Position numbers and translations under genes: made by a program
The notes under the pieces: model-generated
What the model saw: the letters and a program-made list of their open reading frames with translations, nothing else
What the model was told of the DNA's origin: nothing
Database searches by the model: none
Origin: Mucilaginibacter pallidiroseus
Lineage (GTDB): Bacteria; Bacteroidota; Bacteroidia; Sphingobacteriales; Sphingobacteriaceae
Reading direction: 5' to 3'
Assembly (NCBI RefSeq): GCF_007846085.1
Contig: NZ_VOEJ01000008.1
Coordinates: 186,001 to 250,000, forward strand
DNA length: 64,000 nt
Shown: positions 1 through 9,657 of the stretch, in pieces
How positions within the stretch are numbered: the first letter of the stretch is position 1
Layout of the letters: each line of letters starts with the position of its first letter

Positions 1-223
1 GAGGTTTAATCCTTTGGTGTGGCACCTATAGCGCCGAGTGCGATTGTTAGTGTGCGCTTGTACAAAGCGTTTGCCCCGCCGGGGCAGATGCTAAACTGGA
101 GAGTTTAATGCTAAATCTTTAATACCAATGTCCCGATAGGGACTACCGCTTTGTAGCTTTTCATTAAGCAGTCCTACTTCGTGCCGCAGGTACGAAACTA
201 ATCTTTTTATTTAGCCAATCATA

Positions 224-318
224 CCGCGCAAACTCGCGTTAGCGATAGCAGCGGAAAGCACGTAAACGCAGCGTAGCGAAGTGCGGACTTGCAGCGGATA
301 GCGCGGGCCGACGGTAAC
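224..318. repeat. GC-rich structured repeat-like block
   Basis: About 95 bases, far richer in GC than the flanks. CCGCGC at the start is complementary to GCGCGG near 302, and the heptamer GCAGCGG is repeated directly. The internal cgcagcgtagcgaagtgcgg segment can fold back on itself. It has no open reading frame. By its look it is a REP-type dispersed element; copy number in the genome cannot be judged from here. Confidence 0.35.
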
Positions 319-462
319 GCCCAACGATAATAGCATCGAGCTGTTTTTTAAAGTGCTGAGCCTGCGATGAATATATACTTCAAAGCCACATACTTAGCCG
401 CTTGTACATATACGAGCCTCATTTTTATAAAAACTGCCTAAAAATCAATAATTAACATTGAA

Positions 463-499
463 ATTTCTTTTATGTATGAAAAATATATCCGTACCTTTG
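463..499 (+). promoter_or_regulatory. rpsA promoter, Bacteroidota type
   Basis: TACCTTTG at 492-499 matches the Bacteroidota -7 element TAnnTTTG exactly. A T-rich block (463-470) sits about 21 bases upstream where a -33 TTTG would be expected, but no perfect -33 is present. The start codon follows after about 42 bases and is preceded by an AGGAG ribosome-binding site near 526. Confidence 0.6.
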
Positions 500-541
500 C
501 AGTCCCAAACGAGTGTTGGGAAAAAGGAGTAAAATTAATTA

Positions 542-2527
542 ATGGCAAAAAAACAAGAAGCAGAAAAAGAATTAAAAGCTAAGGAAGCTGAACTGGGTAC
601 AGTGAACGCAACCGCAGAAAAAGAAACAATTGAGTCTGAAGCAGATTCAAAACTTATTGAAGACATCAAGTCACAAATCCTTGCTACCCCATCAGCAGAT
701 TTTGACTGGGATGCCGACGATAAAAAATTTGGTAACTACAGCGATAGCGACCGTGAGAAATTTGAGAAACTTTATGATGGCACTTTTAGCTCTATCACTA
801 AAGGAGAAATCATCTCTGGTACAGTTGTAAGCATCAATAATAAAGATGTTGTATTAAACATCGGATTTAAATCTGACGGTTTAGTATCAGTTTCTGAATT
901 CCGTGATACGCCTGACTTGAAAGTTGGCGATACAGTTGAAGTATTTGTTGAATCGCAGGAAGATGCTAACGGTCAGTTAGTGCTTTCACGCAAACGTGCA
1001 AAAACTCAAAAATCATGGGAGCGTATTAATTCGGCTCTGGACAATGATGAGATCATTACTGGTTTTGTTAAAAGCAGAACTAAAGGTGGTTTGATCGTAG
1101 ATATTATGGGCGTTGAAGCCTTCTTACCAGGTTCACAAATCGATATCAAACCGATACGCGATTATGATGTGTACGTTGGTAAAACAATGGAATTTAAAGT
1201 TGTTAAGATAAACCATGAGTTTAAAAACGTTGTGGTATCGCACAAAGTGCTTATCGAAGACGATTTGGAAAACCAAAAAACCGAGATCGTGGCCAAACTT
1301 GAAAAAGGCCAGGTATTGGAAGGTACAGTTAAAAATATTACTGATTTCGGTGTATTCATCGACCTTGGTGGCGTTGACGGCTTACTACACATTACTGACA
1401 TCTCTTGGGGCCGTATCGAGCATCCGCGTGAAGTATTGGCATTGGATCAAAAGATCAACGTTGTTGTTCTTGACTTCGATGACGAGAAAAAACGTATCGC
1501 TCTGGGCTTAAAACAATTAACTCCACACCCTTGGCAAAGCCTTTCTGAAGATATTCAGGTTGGTTCAAAAGTTAAAGGTAAAATTGTTACTGTTGCTGAT
1601 TACGGCGCATTCCTTGAAATCATCCCTGGTGTTGAAGGTTTGATCCACGTATCAGAAATGTCATGGTCTCAAAACCTGCGTAACCCTCAGGAATTCCTGA
1701 AAGTTGGCGACGAAGTTGAAGCTCAAGTTTTAACTCTTGACCGCGACGAGCGCAAAATGAGCTTAGGTATCAAACAATTAACTCCTGATCCATGGCAAAA
1801 CGCTGGCGAGAAATACGCCGTAGGTACAACTCACGTTGCTACTGTTAAAAACATGACCAACTTTGGTGTATTTGTTGAGCTTGAAGATGGTATTGATGGT
1901 TTAATCCACATCTCTGACTTATCATGGTCTAAAAAAGTAAACCACCCTAACGAATTTACTAAGGTTGGCGAAAAATTAGACGTAGTAGTTTTAGAGCTTG
2001 ATATCGATAACCGTAAATTGAGCTTAGGCCACAAACAGCTTGAAGAAAACCCTTGGGATACTTTCGAAACTGTATTCACTATCGACTCGATACATGAAGG
2101 TACAGTTATCAAAGTAACTGACAAAGGTGCTATCGTAGCTTTACCTTATGGTGTTGAAGGCTTCTGCCCAACCAAACACCTGGTTAAAGAAGACGGTAAA
2201 TCAGTTAAAGCTGAAGAAACTGCCGAATTCAAAATCATTGAATTTAACAAAGAAAACAAACGTATAGTGATTTCTCACTCACGTATATGGGAAGAAGCTC
2301 GTGCTGATGCTCGTGTACAAGAGTTTGAAAACCGTAAAAAAGAGGCAAAATCTGCTACTAACGCGGTGAAAAAAGTGAAAGAATCTGTTGAGAAATCAAC
2401 TTTAGGTGACCTTAGCGTTCTCGCTCAGTTAAAAGAGCAGATGGAAGGTGCTGAAAGCAAAGCGGCTAAAAAGCCTGCTGCTCCGGCAACGCCAGAAGCT
2501 GATGCAACAGAAGAAGGCGCTGAGTAA
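542..2527 (+). CDS. rpsA: 30S ribosomal protein S1
   Basis: Ribosomal protein S1, which binds mRNA on the small subunit and helps unstructured leaders enter the ribosome. The 661-residue product has six consecutive S1 (OB-fold) repeats at roughly residues 88-155, 168-235, 253-322, 340-408, 427-495 and 513-580; repeats 3 to 5 carry the typical GVFV/GLIHISD signature. An acidic, Lys/Glu-rich N-terminal extension of about 85 residues and an Ala/Glu-rich tail make it longer than the approximately 557-residue E. coli protein. The ATG at 542 follows a good AGGAG site. It is monocistronic, with its own promoter and a strong terminator. Confidence 0.96.
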   Translation: MAKKQEAEKELKAKEAELGTVNATAEKETIESEADSKLIEDIKSQILATPSADFDWDADDKKFGNYSDSDREKFEKLYDGTFSSITKGEIISGTVVSINNKDVVLNIGFKSDGLVSVSEFRDTPDLKVGDTVEVFVESQEDANGQLVLSRKRAKTQKSWERINSALDNDEIITGFVKSRTKGGLIVDIMGVEAFLPGSQIDIKPIRDYDVYVGKTMEFKVVKINHEFKNVVVSHKVLIEDDLENQKTEIVAKLEKGQVLEGTVKNITDFGVFIDLGGVDGLLHITDISWGRIEHPREVLALDQKINVVVLDFDDEKKRIALGLKQLTPHPWQSLSEDIQVGSKVKGKIVTVADYGAFLEIIPGVEGLIHVSEMSWSQNLRNPQEFLKVGDEVEAQVLTLDRDERKMSLGIKQLTPDPWQNAGEKYAVGTTHVATVKNMTNFGVFVELEDGIDGLIHISDLSWSKKVNHPNEFTKVGEKLDVVVLELDIDNRKLSLGHKQLEENPWDTFETVFTIDSIHEGTVIKVTDKGAIVALPYGVEGFCPTKHLVKEDGKSVKAEETAEFKIIEFNKENKRIVISHSRIWEEARADARVQEFENRKKEAKSATNAVKKVKESVEKSTLGDLSVLAQLKEQMEGAESKAAKKPAAPATPEADATEEGAE

Positions 2528-2560
2528 TCAGTTTGATCTTTAAAAGATTCGCATAATATA

Positions 2561-2592
2561 AAGCCCTCCCGATTTTTCGGGAGGGCTTTTTT
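2561..2592 (+). terminator. rpsA rho-independent terminator
   Basis: A perfect 12-bp stem (AAGCCCTCCCGA, 2561-2572, with its complement at 2577-2588) and a TTTT loop, followed by further Ts. It lies between the convergent rpsA and the minus-strand operon and may act on both strands. Confidence 0.92.
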
Positions 2593-2620
2593 GTTGAGCT
2601 ACTTTTTATATAATTAATGC

Positions 2621-3880
2621 TTAGCGGTTGTAAGGATATTCGTTTATCCAATGGAAGCCACGCGTCATCAAGCGGTTATTGTTACTATCCATATCTTTAA
2701 GCAAATCAAGGTTAAAATTGATGCCCTGGTAGTTACCGTCAAGCACCATTTTCCCTGCACTAAGTTGTTTAAAGCCAAATTTGTAATGAGGCACTTTGTC
2801 GTCGTCTACAAACAAAAATAGCTGCTTACTTGCCATATCCACATTGCACAAAAATCCCAAAGGTGCAAGGCCGCTACGCCCAAACACTGCTGAATCTTTA
2901 TTGATGGTTAGGCTCGTCCATTTAAACTGATCAATTGGCTTAACAATTTCATATTTGCCATATACCTTTTGCTGCTCGGTATAGGGCTTCATTTGTTTTT
3001 GGCGGTAAATACCCTGATAAATATTACCTGCCAGCACTTCGACTATAAAAAGGTACTTCACTACCGCTAGCGCTATATTTTGCCATTTGCTATATCGTGG
3101 TGCTTCCACTATTGCCGGGGCTACCGGCCTGTTCATTACAAAAAAGTTAAATAGCCTTTTAACGTCTTTAGCCAGCAAGAAAAGGCTTAAAACCACCAGC
3201 GTTGTCGACAGAATTTTAACCGGCACATCAAAGCAATAATTTACCATCATAATGTTTGCCGATACGGCAAGGGTAACCAACGCGCCAAATGTAGCCGTGC
3301 GTCTGAAAAATAAAAGTACGCCGCCCAAAACCTCGGCAAAGCCCATAAAATAATTGTAGCCTGCAGAGTAACCAAAGAATGTCCAGGCCAAACCCATTGG
3401 CGATGAAGCGCCATAAGTTTCCTCGAGGCGATAAGTGCCGGGGAACGGAAACTGCGTTTTAAAGATCTTGGCAAAACCATACATCACCATAGTGGTAGCC
3501 AAATAGTACCTGATAATTACTGAAACCCAATACAGCAGTTTGCTGTAGTTACGACGCTTATAATCGAGCGCCGACCATATCGCCGTTATAATTATGCTTG
3601 TAACAAGGGCGGATAGCAGCAACAGATAATTGAGTGTTGTGTCGCCACTGCCTGTTTGAAAAGGCTTTAAATCTCCGCTTAGCTGGTATAAATTCTTACC
3701 CAGCCAGTTGGCCAAAACCATAAACGGAATGGAGTAGATTTGATATGCCTGGTGAAAAAAGGGAAGGGGTATGCCGCCATTTGGGTTGAGCAGTATAACG
3801 GTCACCAAAAAAACAGAAAAGAACCTGAAAGCCAGTTTAGTTGCCCATAGCCAGGTTGTTGTATCACTTGTGTATTGCAT
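2621..3880 (-). CDS. DoxX-like integral membrane protein
   Basis: A 419-residue polytopic inner-membrane protein with about seven hydrophobic segments in its first 260 residues. The middle part (about residues 115-225: a YGFAKIF segment, then a MGFAEVLGGVLLFFRR segment) resembles the DoxX/MauE/VKOR-like four-helix membrane family, whose members are often linked to quinone or thiol redox chemistry. The C-terminal 150 residues are soluble and of unknown fold. It lies 8 bases downstream of the second MG2/plug paralogue, so it is probably the last gene of that operon. The family call is by resemblance; the function is unknown. Confidence 0.6.
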   Translation of the reverse strand: MQYTSDTTTWLWATKLAFRFFSVFLVTVILLNPNGGIPLPFFHQAYQIYSIPFMVLANWLGKNLYQLSGDLKPFQTGSGDTTLNYLLLLSALVTSIIITAIWSALDYKRRNYSKLLYWVSVIIRYYLATTMVMYGFAKIFKTQFPFPGTYRLEETYGASSPMGLAWTFFGYSAGYNYFMGFAEVLGGVLLFFRRTATFGALVTLAVSANIMMVNYCFDVPVKILSTTLVVLSLFLLAKDVKRLFNFFVMNRPVAPAIVEAPRYSKWQNIALAVVKYLFIVEVLAGNIYQGIYRQKQMKPYTEQQKVYGKYEIVKPIDQFKWTSLTINKDSAVFGRSGLAPLGFLCNVDMASKQLFLFVDDDKVPHYKFGFKQLSAGKMVLDGNYQGINFNLDLLKDMDSNNNRLMTRGFHWINEYPYNR

Positions 3881-3888
3881 TTTTTATT

Positions 3889-6660
3889 TTACTGTTTTAA
3901 TACCGCTTTTGGAGATATAGTTATGGATGTTGTTTTATAGCCGAAGTGTCCGTTAAAGTCCGCCCCTTGTACAGTAACGGTATATGTGGCAGGTTTATCG
4001 GCAGCGTAAAATGATATTGTTGCACGGCCGTCGCTATCTGTAAATACGTTTGGCTCCCAATGTATGGTTGATCGATAATCCGGTTCTGTTGTTTTGATAT
4101 TGGGGAGATAGCGTGGCCTGTAAAAGTCCATAGGTAATTGCATGGGTTGCGGACGATATACAAAGGTACCCACCGGCGATTTTTGTAAAGGCCCCTGCCC
4201 GCCCCGTGTGGTAATGACCAGGTATGCCACCACATCATTTATGGCCGCGATATAACCAGTGTAAATGGCTATTTTCTTGGTATCGCTAACCATAGTAGCC
4301 TGTAAATAATTATTAAGATGGTCATAAAAGGAGTTAGGCCCGCTGTAAACAAAGTTTTGCGATACGCCCCGCCCGTCAACAATAATATCTCTTAAAAAAT
4401 TTCCCTTGATAGAAAATACCCGATTTGCCGATAGTCTAAAAGGGCCACTGTAAAGGCCGGCACCACTGCCTGTAAGGTAATCAAATAGGGAAACCCTTTT
4501 GGCTTTTATCAATTCCTTTTCGCTTATTACTTGTTTAGGAGCAGCAAAAAAGCTACCTATCATCTTTGGCGATACTTTGCTTTTTATCACTACTTCATTA
4601 AGCAGTTCTCCTTTGATTTCCCCGGCTTTTATGCGCTCAAACTTTTTAGCCTGTTGCTGGCTAACAACCGCGTAATTTATCATTGTGCTATCCGGATTGA
4701 CTTGCCAAGGCATAATTTGGCGTGTTGGTAAGCTAACAAGTTTAGCCGGCTCAAAGTCGTCGAATTGCAGGTTTGATCCTGACGAGCCGCCCCGCTTTGT
4801 TCTGAGTTTAACAGTGTAGGCTGCAGTATCGCTGAGCGGTAAATCTGTGAATGCAAAGCGGCCTTGCTCGTCGCTAACAGTATCTAAAAGGAGAAGCTCT
4901 CCATTGTGGGCAGACATCAGCACAACTTTAACACCTGACGATGGTTTACCAAACAAACCCGTAACCTTACCTCTAACACCATTGTCGGTTTCAGCTATAA
5001 AACTTTGTTTAGTATTTGTGTTATCCCAATTAAATCCAACCCATCCTTGTGTTAGCAATAAATTATCTAAAGCTTTAACTGTTTCCTTGCTATTATCCTT
5101 AAAATACCAGGCTGCATTTTCAACGTACCCCTTCAAGTTGGCACTTAGCAGCATATGGCTAAAAATATTGTCTGAATATTTAGCCAGTTTTACAAGATCA
5201 TCGCTGGTAACGCTTACCGAGAGGTTTCCACGGACAGATTTTCCCATGTTGTCACTAACATGCAGATTGATAGCTATACTATCTTTTGGATGTAGCGTAG
5301 TGTTATTTGGGTGTATATCTATATTAAGTTTACCTGTCGGGTTGTCGATAAAAATCAGTCGTTGTGTTAATAGTTGATTGTTTGCGTTTAACAAAGCCAA
5401 TTGATTTATTCCTTTCCCAAGCCGGTTTTTAGGGATGCGAACGTTATAAAAACCATTCGTTAGCTCTATCTCTGTAGCATAGCAAACGGAGTCGCGTATT
5501 TGCGTTATAAAAACATAGTGATTCCTCGCCAAATCAGGTGTAGCTGAAACATACAGGTACACAGAATCAGGATTTACGGTATTCTCAACCCGCATAACAA
5601 TGCCTGACTCTTTTACTTTTGGCAACGTTATCCGCCTCGTATCTCCGTTTGGTGATGATAGTACGGCAGTATAGCTTTCTGCGGCATTTGGCACCAGCAT
5701 GAAACTGCCCATTCCAAATTTAGCTGATGAAAATTGTGTTATAGTTTCATTTTTGTTGTTTACAATTATGCCTTTTACATCCTTACCTAAGCCATCTGTA
5801 CCAACTGCCTTAAACGCAACCTTATTTAAAAGCCCGGCAACCAAATAGCCACCCTCAGGCAAAAATTGCACATCTATACTTTGAGGGATATCTAAATTTA
5901 GTGGAAATGTGATGTGTTGCCGTTGATTTTTAGCCTCACTGATATCTACCGAGATACCACTGCCTGTTCCTTCAGATTGCAACCTGAAACTGAATTTAAA
6001 TTCGCCATTTTGAGATGTTGTTAACCTGTTTTTTAAAATGGTTTTGCCGCTACCACTTACTTTTACTTCAAGAGGTTGGTTCGCAACAGCTAAATTGCCC
6101 TGCATGGTTTTAAGCCTTCCAGTTAACTCTATTTCGGTACCATCAGGTAAGTTTGTTAAGTTAACGGTATTTGTCAATAGCCACGATGAGTTTCCCGGCT
6201 TACCGATATAAAAGCGTGTAGTAAAAAAATTGTCGTACCCGAAATTTTGCGACCAACTGGTATATGCCCTTAAGGTATACGTGCCGTTATTGATGATGTC
6301 TTTTTCCAGCGGGATATACCCTTGCCCCGTGCCGGAAATCAAGGGTATAGTAATTTGTTGTATTAATTTACTACTGTCATTAATTAGCTCTACATGTAAT
6401 TTGGCGCTCTTAGATGTAGGCATGTTATCAGCAGCCATAACTATATAGGCTTTAAACCATACAGTGTCGCCTACGGCATAATAAGGTTTATCAAAATGGA
6501 GATAAATTTTTTCGGCCGGATGCTTATCGTAATATGCTTTGGTCTCAGCTATTAAATTTTTCAGCCCGTGGGCAGCATTGGGCTGCGCACGGGCTGAAAT
6601 TGTTATAGCAAGTGCAAGGATGAGTGCAATAAACTTAAAATAACAGCATTTTGCAGGCAT
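3889..6660 (-). CDS. Secreted MG2 / TonB-plug domain protein, copy B
   Basis: A 923-residue exported protein with a signal peptide (residues 1-25, ending SARA-Q). Near residue 47 comes the EKIYLHFDKPYYAVGDTVWFKAY signature of macroglobulin MG2-type beta-sandwich domains. A carboxypeptidase-regulatory-like beta domain follows at about residues 575-640, then a TonB-receptor plug-like segment (LLNEVVIKSK near residue 715, ending ITTRGG near 840). The C-terminal WEPNVFTDSDGRATISFY block (about 880) also recalls alpha-2-macroglobulins. No outer-membrane barrel follows the plug. It is a tandem paralogue of the gene at 6669-9428, 8 bases apart. The role is unknown; attachment to an outer-membrane or surface complex is an inference. 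Confidence 0.7.
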   Translation of the reverse strand: MPAKCCYFKFIALILALAITISARAQPNAAHGLKNLIAETKAYYDKHPAEKIYLHFDKPYYAVGDTVWFKAYIVMAADNMPTSKSAKLHVELINDSSKLIQQITIPLISGTGQGYIPLEKDIINNGTYTLRAYTSWSQNFGYDNFFTTRFYIGKPGNSSWLLTNTVNLTNLPDGTEIELTGRLKTMQGNLAVANQPLEVKVSGSGKTILKNRLTTSQNGEFKFSFRLQSEGTGSGISVDISEAKNQRQHITFPLNLDIPQSIDVQFLPEGGYLVAGLLNKVAFKAVGTDGLGKDVKGIIVNNKNETITQFSSAKFGMGSFMLVPNAAESYTAVLSSPNGDTRRITLPKVKESGIVMRVENTVNPDSVYLYVSATPDLARNHYVFITQIRDSVCYATEIELTNGFYNVRIPKNRLGKGINQLALLNANNQLLTQRLIFIDNPTGKLNIDIHPNNTTLHPKDSIAINLHVSDNMGKSVRGNLSVSVTSDDLVKLAKYSDNIFSHMLLSANLKGYVENAAWYFKDNSKETVKALDNLLLTQGWVGFNWDNTNTKQSFIAETDNGVRGKVTGLFGKPSSGVKVVLMSAHNGELLLLDTVSDEQGRFAFTDLPLSDTAAYTVKLRTKRGGSSGSNLQFDDFEPAKLVSLPTRQIMPWQVNPDSTMINYAVVSQQQAKKFERIKAGEIKGELLNEVVIKSKVSPKMIGSFFAAPKQVISEKELIKAKRVSLFDYLTGSGAGLYSGPFRLSANRVFSIKGNFLRDIIVDGRGVSQNFVYSGPNSFYDHLNNYLQATMVSDTKKIAIYTGYIAAINDVVAYLVITTRGGQGPLQKSPVGTFVYRPQPMQLPMDFYRPRYLPNIKTTEPDYRSTIHWEPNVFTDSDGRATISFYAADKPATYTVTVQGADFNGHFGYKTTSITISPKAVLKQ

Positions 6661-6668
6661 ATACTTGT

Positions 6669-9428
6669 TTATTGCGTTTGCCTTGGTTGTACTTTAATCT
6701 TGGATGTATAAACGCCAAACCGTCCGTTTAAATCCGTACCCTGTACATTTATGGTGTATGTGCCCGGTTTGTCGGCCGTATAAAAGGATAACGTTGCTTT
6801 TCCGTTAGCGTCAGTAACCATGTTAGGCTCCCAAAATATGGTTGAGCGAAGGTCGGGCTGGCCGGTGTTTTCGTTAGCTGCGTAGCGGGGCTGATAAAAT
6901 TTCCTCGTAGTTTGGAAAGGTAAAGGATGATATACATAAAGCCCCCTTGTTGGCTTTATCCATGGGCCGTGACCACCACGGGTAGTAATAAAAATTACGT
7001 TAATAACAGGGCCGTACAATTTGATGCTTTTAACGCTCGATGCAGGTACGTAATTTAAAAGCTCTTTTATGTATGCCATAGCTGCGCCGTTCATGGGGTC
7101 TGTAAAGAAGGTTCCAAACATTCCTTTCAAACTTATATTGTCAACAAAAATATCATCGACAGCTACTTGGTTTATCACGAAGCGCGAGTATCCCTGGTCA
7201 ACAGGCCTGCTTGAAATGTTATTTGCAAAAAACCTTGCTTCCCTAAAGCCTCTAAGCCTTATGTAAATTAAATCCATCAGCGTTTTATCGCCTGCGGCAA
7301 TCAATTCTTTTTCGTCAATGCCATCAATCTCCCTCAAAAAATTGTTATTAACCCTAACGTTCTTTTGGCCATTGATAATTACTGTTTCCAGTTGATTAAT
7401 GCCGTTAAAATTAGTTTTCCGTTTTTCGTGGAAAGCCTGGTTCTGGCTAAGTAAATAATTGTTTACAGTTGTATCATTTGATGCGTAAAGTGGTGCAAAC
7501 GGCTTTTGTACATCTGTATAAGCTGCGGGTTTAAAATCATCGATGGTAAACTTGGCGTTTGTATTTTTACCCTTACTGTTTTTAAGCCTGAAGGTATAAC
7601 CAATTGTATCTGAAATGGGCAGGTTATTAAAGGCAAAGTACCCATCTTTATTACTAACAGTATCCGCAAAAAAAGCCCCGCCGCCGGTGGCAACTAAATA
7701 AACTTTGGTATCAGCCACAGGCTTATTTAATAAATTGGTGAGTTTCCCTGTAATTCCGTTAGTAGGCTCGGCCGCGAAAACCGGCTCAGTTAAAGGCGCG
7801 GTTATTTTATCCCAACTGTAGCCAACCCAGGCCTGGGTAAGCATTAAATTATCCAGCTGCCTTTTTACCTCAAGAGTGGTATCTTTAAAATACCATGCAG
7901 GTGTTTCGATATTGCCTTTCAAATCTGAAGTAAGCAATAAGTTGCTCATAATGTTGTTGGCATATTGTTGCTGCGCAACCTGGCTATCATCCGTTACAGA
8001 AACGGAGAATGATCCTGTAACCGGCTTATTAAGTTTATCGGTTACAGATATCGTGAGAGCTACGCTGTCGCGTGTGCTGTATTTTGAAAGGCTTGGGGCA
8101 ACATTAATAGCCAAGTTGTCTGGTTGTTCAATAAAAACAGCACGTTCGGCCAATGGTTGCGCATCAGCGTTGAGTAACGAAAACCTGACAACGCCGGCAG
8201 GGAAAATATTTTTAGGAATACCAACGCTAAAACTGTTTTTATTAAAGGTTACCGGGGCCCCGTAAAAAACCTGGTCTCTGGATTGGCCTATCAGCATTGC
8301 TCCCTGTGGGATAGTGGTGTTGTTGCTGTTTAAATACACAAACACCGAGTCGCGATTGGTAACACTGTTGGCGCGCATAACCACTCCCGAAGATTCAAGG
8401 GCCGGTAGCGATACTGTTTTTTGCGTGCCGTTAAATTTTATAATTGCTTTATAAGTTTCTGCAGCCTGCGGTACAAATGAAAAGCTGCCTATACCTTTAT
8501 ATTGCGACTGCAATGTACTAACCGGTTTGTTTTTACTGTCGACAACTACACCTTCAACATCAACACCCAAGCCGTTTTGGCCAATGGCTTTAAAACCTAT
8601 ACGGTTATACAAACCCGCAACCATATTGCCACCTTCGGGCATAAATTGAAGATCAACTTCTTTATTTAAAGCGGGATATACCGGGATACTTGCAATTTGC
8701 TTTTTGCTTACAGCATCTCTGATTAGTACAACGACATTATCGGCATTTGCAGGTATGTTAAAATTCAAATCGATCTTCCCGTTGCTGCCGGTATTTTGCT
8801 TCGACGACGAAATTTTCTTACTTCCTTGGACTACCTGTATGTCGACGTTTTTCGATATGATAGGTTGTGCTTTTATGTTTGTAAAATCAATAGCCATACC
8901 AACGTTTGTGTTGGTACCCTGGGGTTTTATACTTTGCTTAGCATTAAAAAGCCAGCCATTGTTGCTTGCATCGCCAATATTAAATTGCTGATGAAAAAAA
9001 TACTCTTCCCCAAAATTACGTGTCCAGCTGGTGTAGGCACGGACAGTATAATTACCTTTCCATATAGTGGCAGAATCCATCGCCAAATATCCGGCTGCCA
9101 AACCATTGTTAACAGGTAAAGCAAATCTCTTAATTACCTGTGCGCTATCATTAAATAATTCAATGTAAAGTTTTGCGCTAAGCTTAGATGGCGCATTGCC
9201 CTGGCCATTTGTAACATATCCCTTAAACCAGGCTGTGTCATTTACAGCGTAGTAAGGCTTATCAAAATGCAGATATATTTTTTCTGAAGGCTTTTTATTA
9301 TAGAAGCTTTCAACTTGTTGAACTGTTTTTTTTACGCCTACCAAGACGTTACTTTGCGCTAAGGCGTTAAAAAACAGTGTTGTTAAAATTGATGGTAAAA
9401 AGATGCGCAATAAGGACGACTTTTTCAT
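6669..9428 (-). CDS. Secreted MG2 / TonB-plug domain protein, copy A
   Basis: A 919-residue protein with the same order of parts as its neighbour: a signal peptide (about 25 residues, ending NALA-Q), an MG2-type EKIYLHFDKPYYAVNDTAWFKGY motif near residue 50, repeated beta-sandwich segments, a regulatory-like beta domain around residues 565-635, a plug-like region (LETVIINGQK near 695 to ITTRGGHGP near 820) and a terminal STIFWEPNMVTDANGKA block. Length and motif order match copy B closely, but the plug region differs the most. It is the first gene of the three-gene minus-strand operon, with its own promoter at 9454-9461. Annotation pipelines often call such proteins TonB receptors, but they lack the barrel. 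Confidence 0.7.
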   Translation of the reverse strand: MKKSSLLRIFLPSILTTLFFNALAQSNVLVGVKKTVQQVESFYNKKPSEKIYLHFDKPYYAVNDTAWFKGYVTNGQGNAPSKLSAKLYIELFNDSAQVIKRFALPVNNGLAAGYLAMDSATIWKGNYTVRAYTSWTRNFGEEYFFHQQFNIGDASNNGWLFNAKQSIKPQGTNTNVGMAIDFTNIKAQPIISKNVDIQVVQGSKKISSSKQNTGSNGKIDLNFNIPANADNVVVLIRDAVSKKQIASIPVYPALNKEVDLQFMPEGGNMVAGLYNRIGFKAIGQNGLGVDVEGVVVDSKNKPVSTLQSQYKGIGSFSFVPQAAETYKAIIKFNGTQKTVSLPALESSGVVMRANSVTNRDSVFVYLNSNNTTIPQGAMLIGQSRDQVFYGAPVTFNKNSFSVGIPKNIFPAGVVRFSLLNADAQPLAERAVFIEQPDNLAINVAPSLSKYSTRDSVALTISVTDKLNKPVTGSFSVSVTDDSQVAQQQYANNIMSNLLLTSDLKGNIETPAWYFKDTTLEVKRQLDNLMLTQAWVGYSWDKITAPLTEPVFAAEPTNGITGKLTNLLNKPVADTKVYLVATGGGAFFADTVSNKDGYFAFNNLPISDTIGYTFRLKNSKGKNTNAKFTIDDFKPAAYTDVQKPFAPLYASNDTTVNNYLLSQNQAFHEKRKTNFNGINQLETVIINGQKNVRVNNNFLREIDGIDEKELIAAGDKTLMDLIYIRLRGFREARFFANNISSRPVDQGYSRFVINQVAVDDIFVDNISLKGMFGTFFTDPMNGAAMAYIKELLNYVPASSVKSIKLYGPVINVIFITTRGGHGPWIKPTRGLYVYHPLPFQTTRKFYQPRYAANENTGQPDLRSTIFWEPNMVTDANGKATLSFYTADKPGTYTINVQGTDLNGRFGVYTSKIKVQPRQTQ

Positions 9429-9453
9429 AAATGTGATAATGTTACAAGGTAAA

Positions 9454-9461
9454 CAAATTTA
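9454..9461 (-). promoter_or_regulatory. Promoter -7 element of the MG2/plug operon
   Basis: On the minus strand these bases read TAAATTTG, an exact TAnnTTTG match. The start codon at 9428 lies about 25 bases downstream, leaving a short leader. No -33 TTTG occurs at the expected 19-21 base spacing. Confidence 0.45.
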
Positions 9462-9631
9462 GGGGTTTATAGTAGGAGCTAAAAATCAGCCCAAAGTTTA
9501 ACGCACCTAACGTTTTTCATGAAATTTAGATGAAAAATATTTACAGTGGTAATTTTCAGAAATCTTTTCTGGTAGATTGCACCCTTTAACTTGAAAAGCA
9601 AAAGGCCGCCCAACAAAATCAAAATAATTTT

Positions 9632-9639
9632 TACCTTTG
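9632..9639 (+). promoter_or_regulatory. pyrR promoter -7 element
   Basis: TACCTTTG matches TAnnTTTG exactly and lies 18 bases upstream of the ATG at 9658. It contains the TTG that would otherwise extend the pyrR reading frame, which supports the downstream ATG as the true start. No -33 element is evident. Confidence 0.5.
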
Positions 9640-9657
9640 CCCAAATCCACCCAAACG

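Larger units (their letters stand above)
1..541. other. Non-coding region upstream of rpsA
   Basis: No convincing coding sequence lies here. A short perfect hairpin (GTCCC-gata-GGGAC) sits near 131-144. A GC-rich, strongly structured stretch at about 225-315 contains GCAGCGG twice (near 249 and 291) and CCGCGC/GCGCGG at its two ends. The last 120 bases turn AT-rich and carry the rpsA promoter. The GC-rich block looks like a dispersed non-coding repeat, but the window holds no second full copy to prove it. Confidence 0.6.

Noticed and set aside
1-541. tRNA, rRNA or riboswitch upstream of rpsA
   Set aside because: No cloverleaf, no CCA end and no recognised riboswitch core; only generic hairpins.
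9637-9657. TTG start extending PyrR by 7 residues
   Set aside because: The TTG lies within the TACCTTTG promoter element, so it would not be transcribed.
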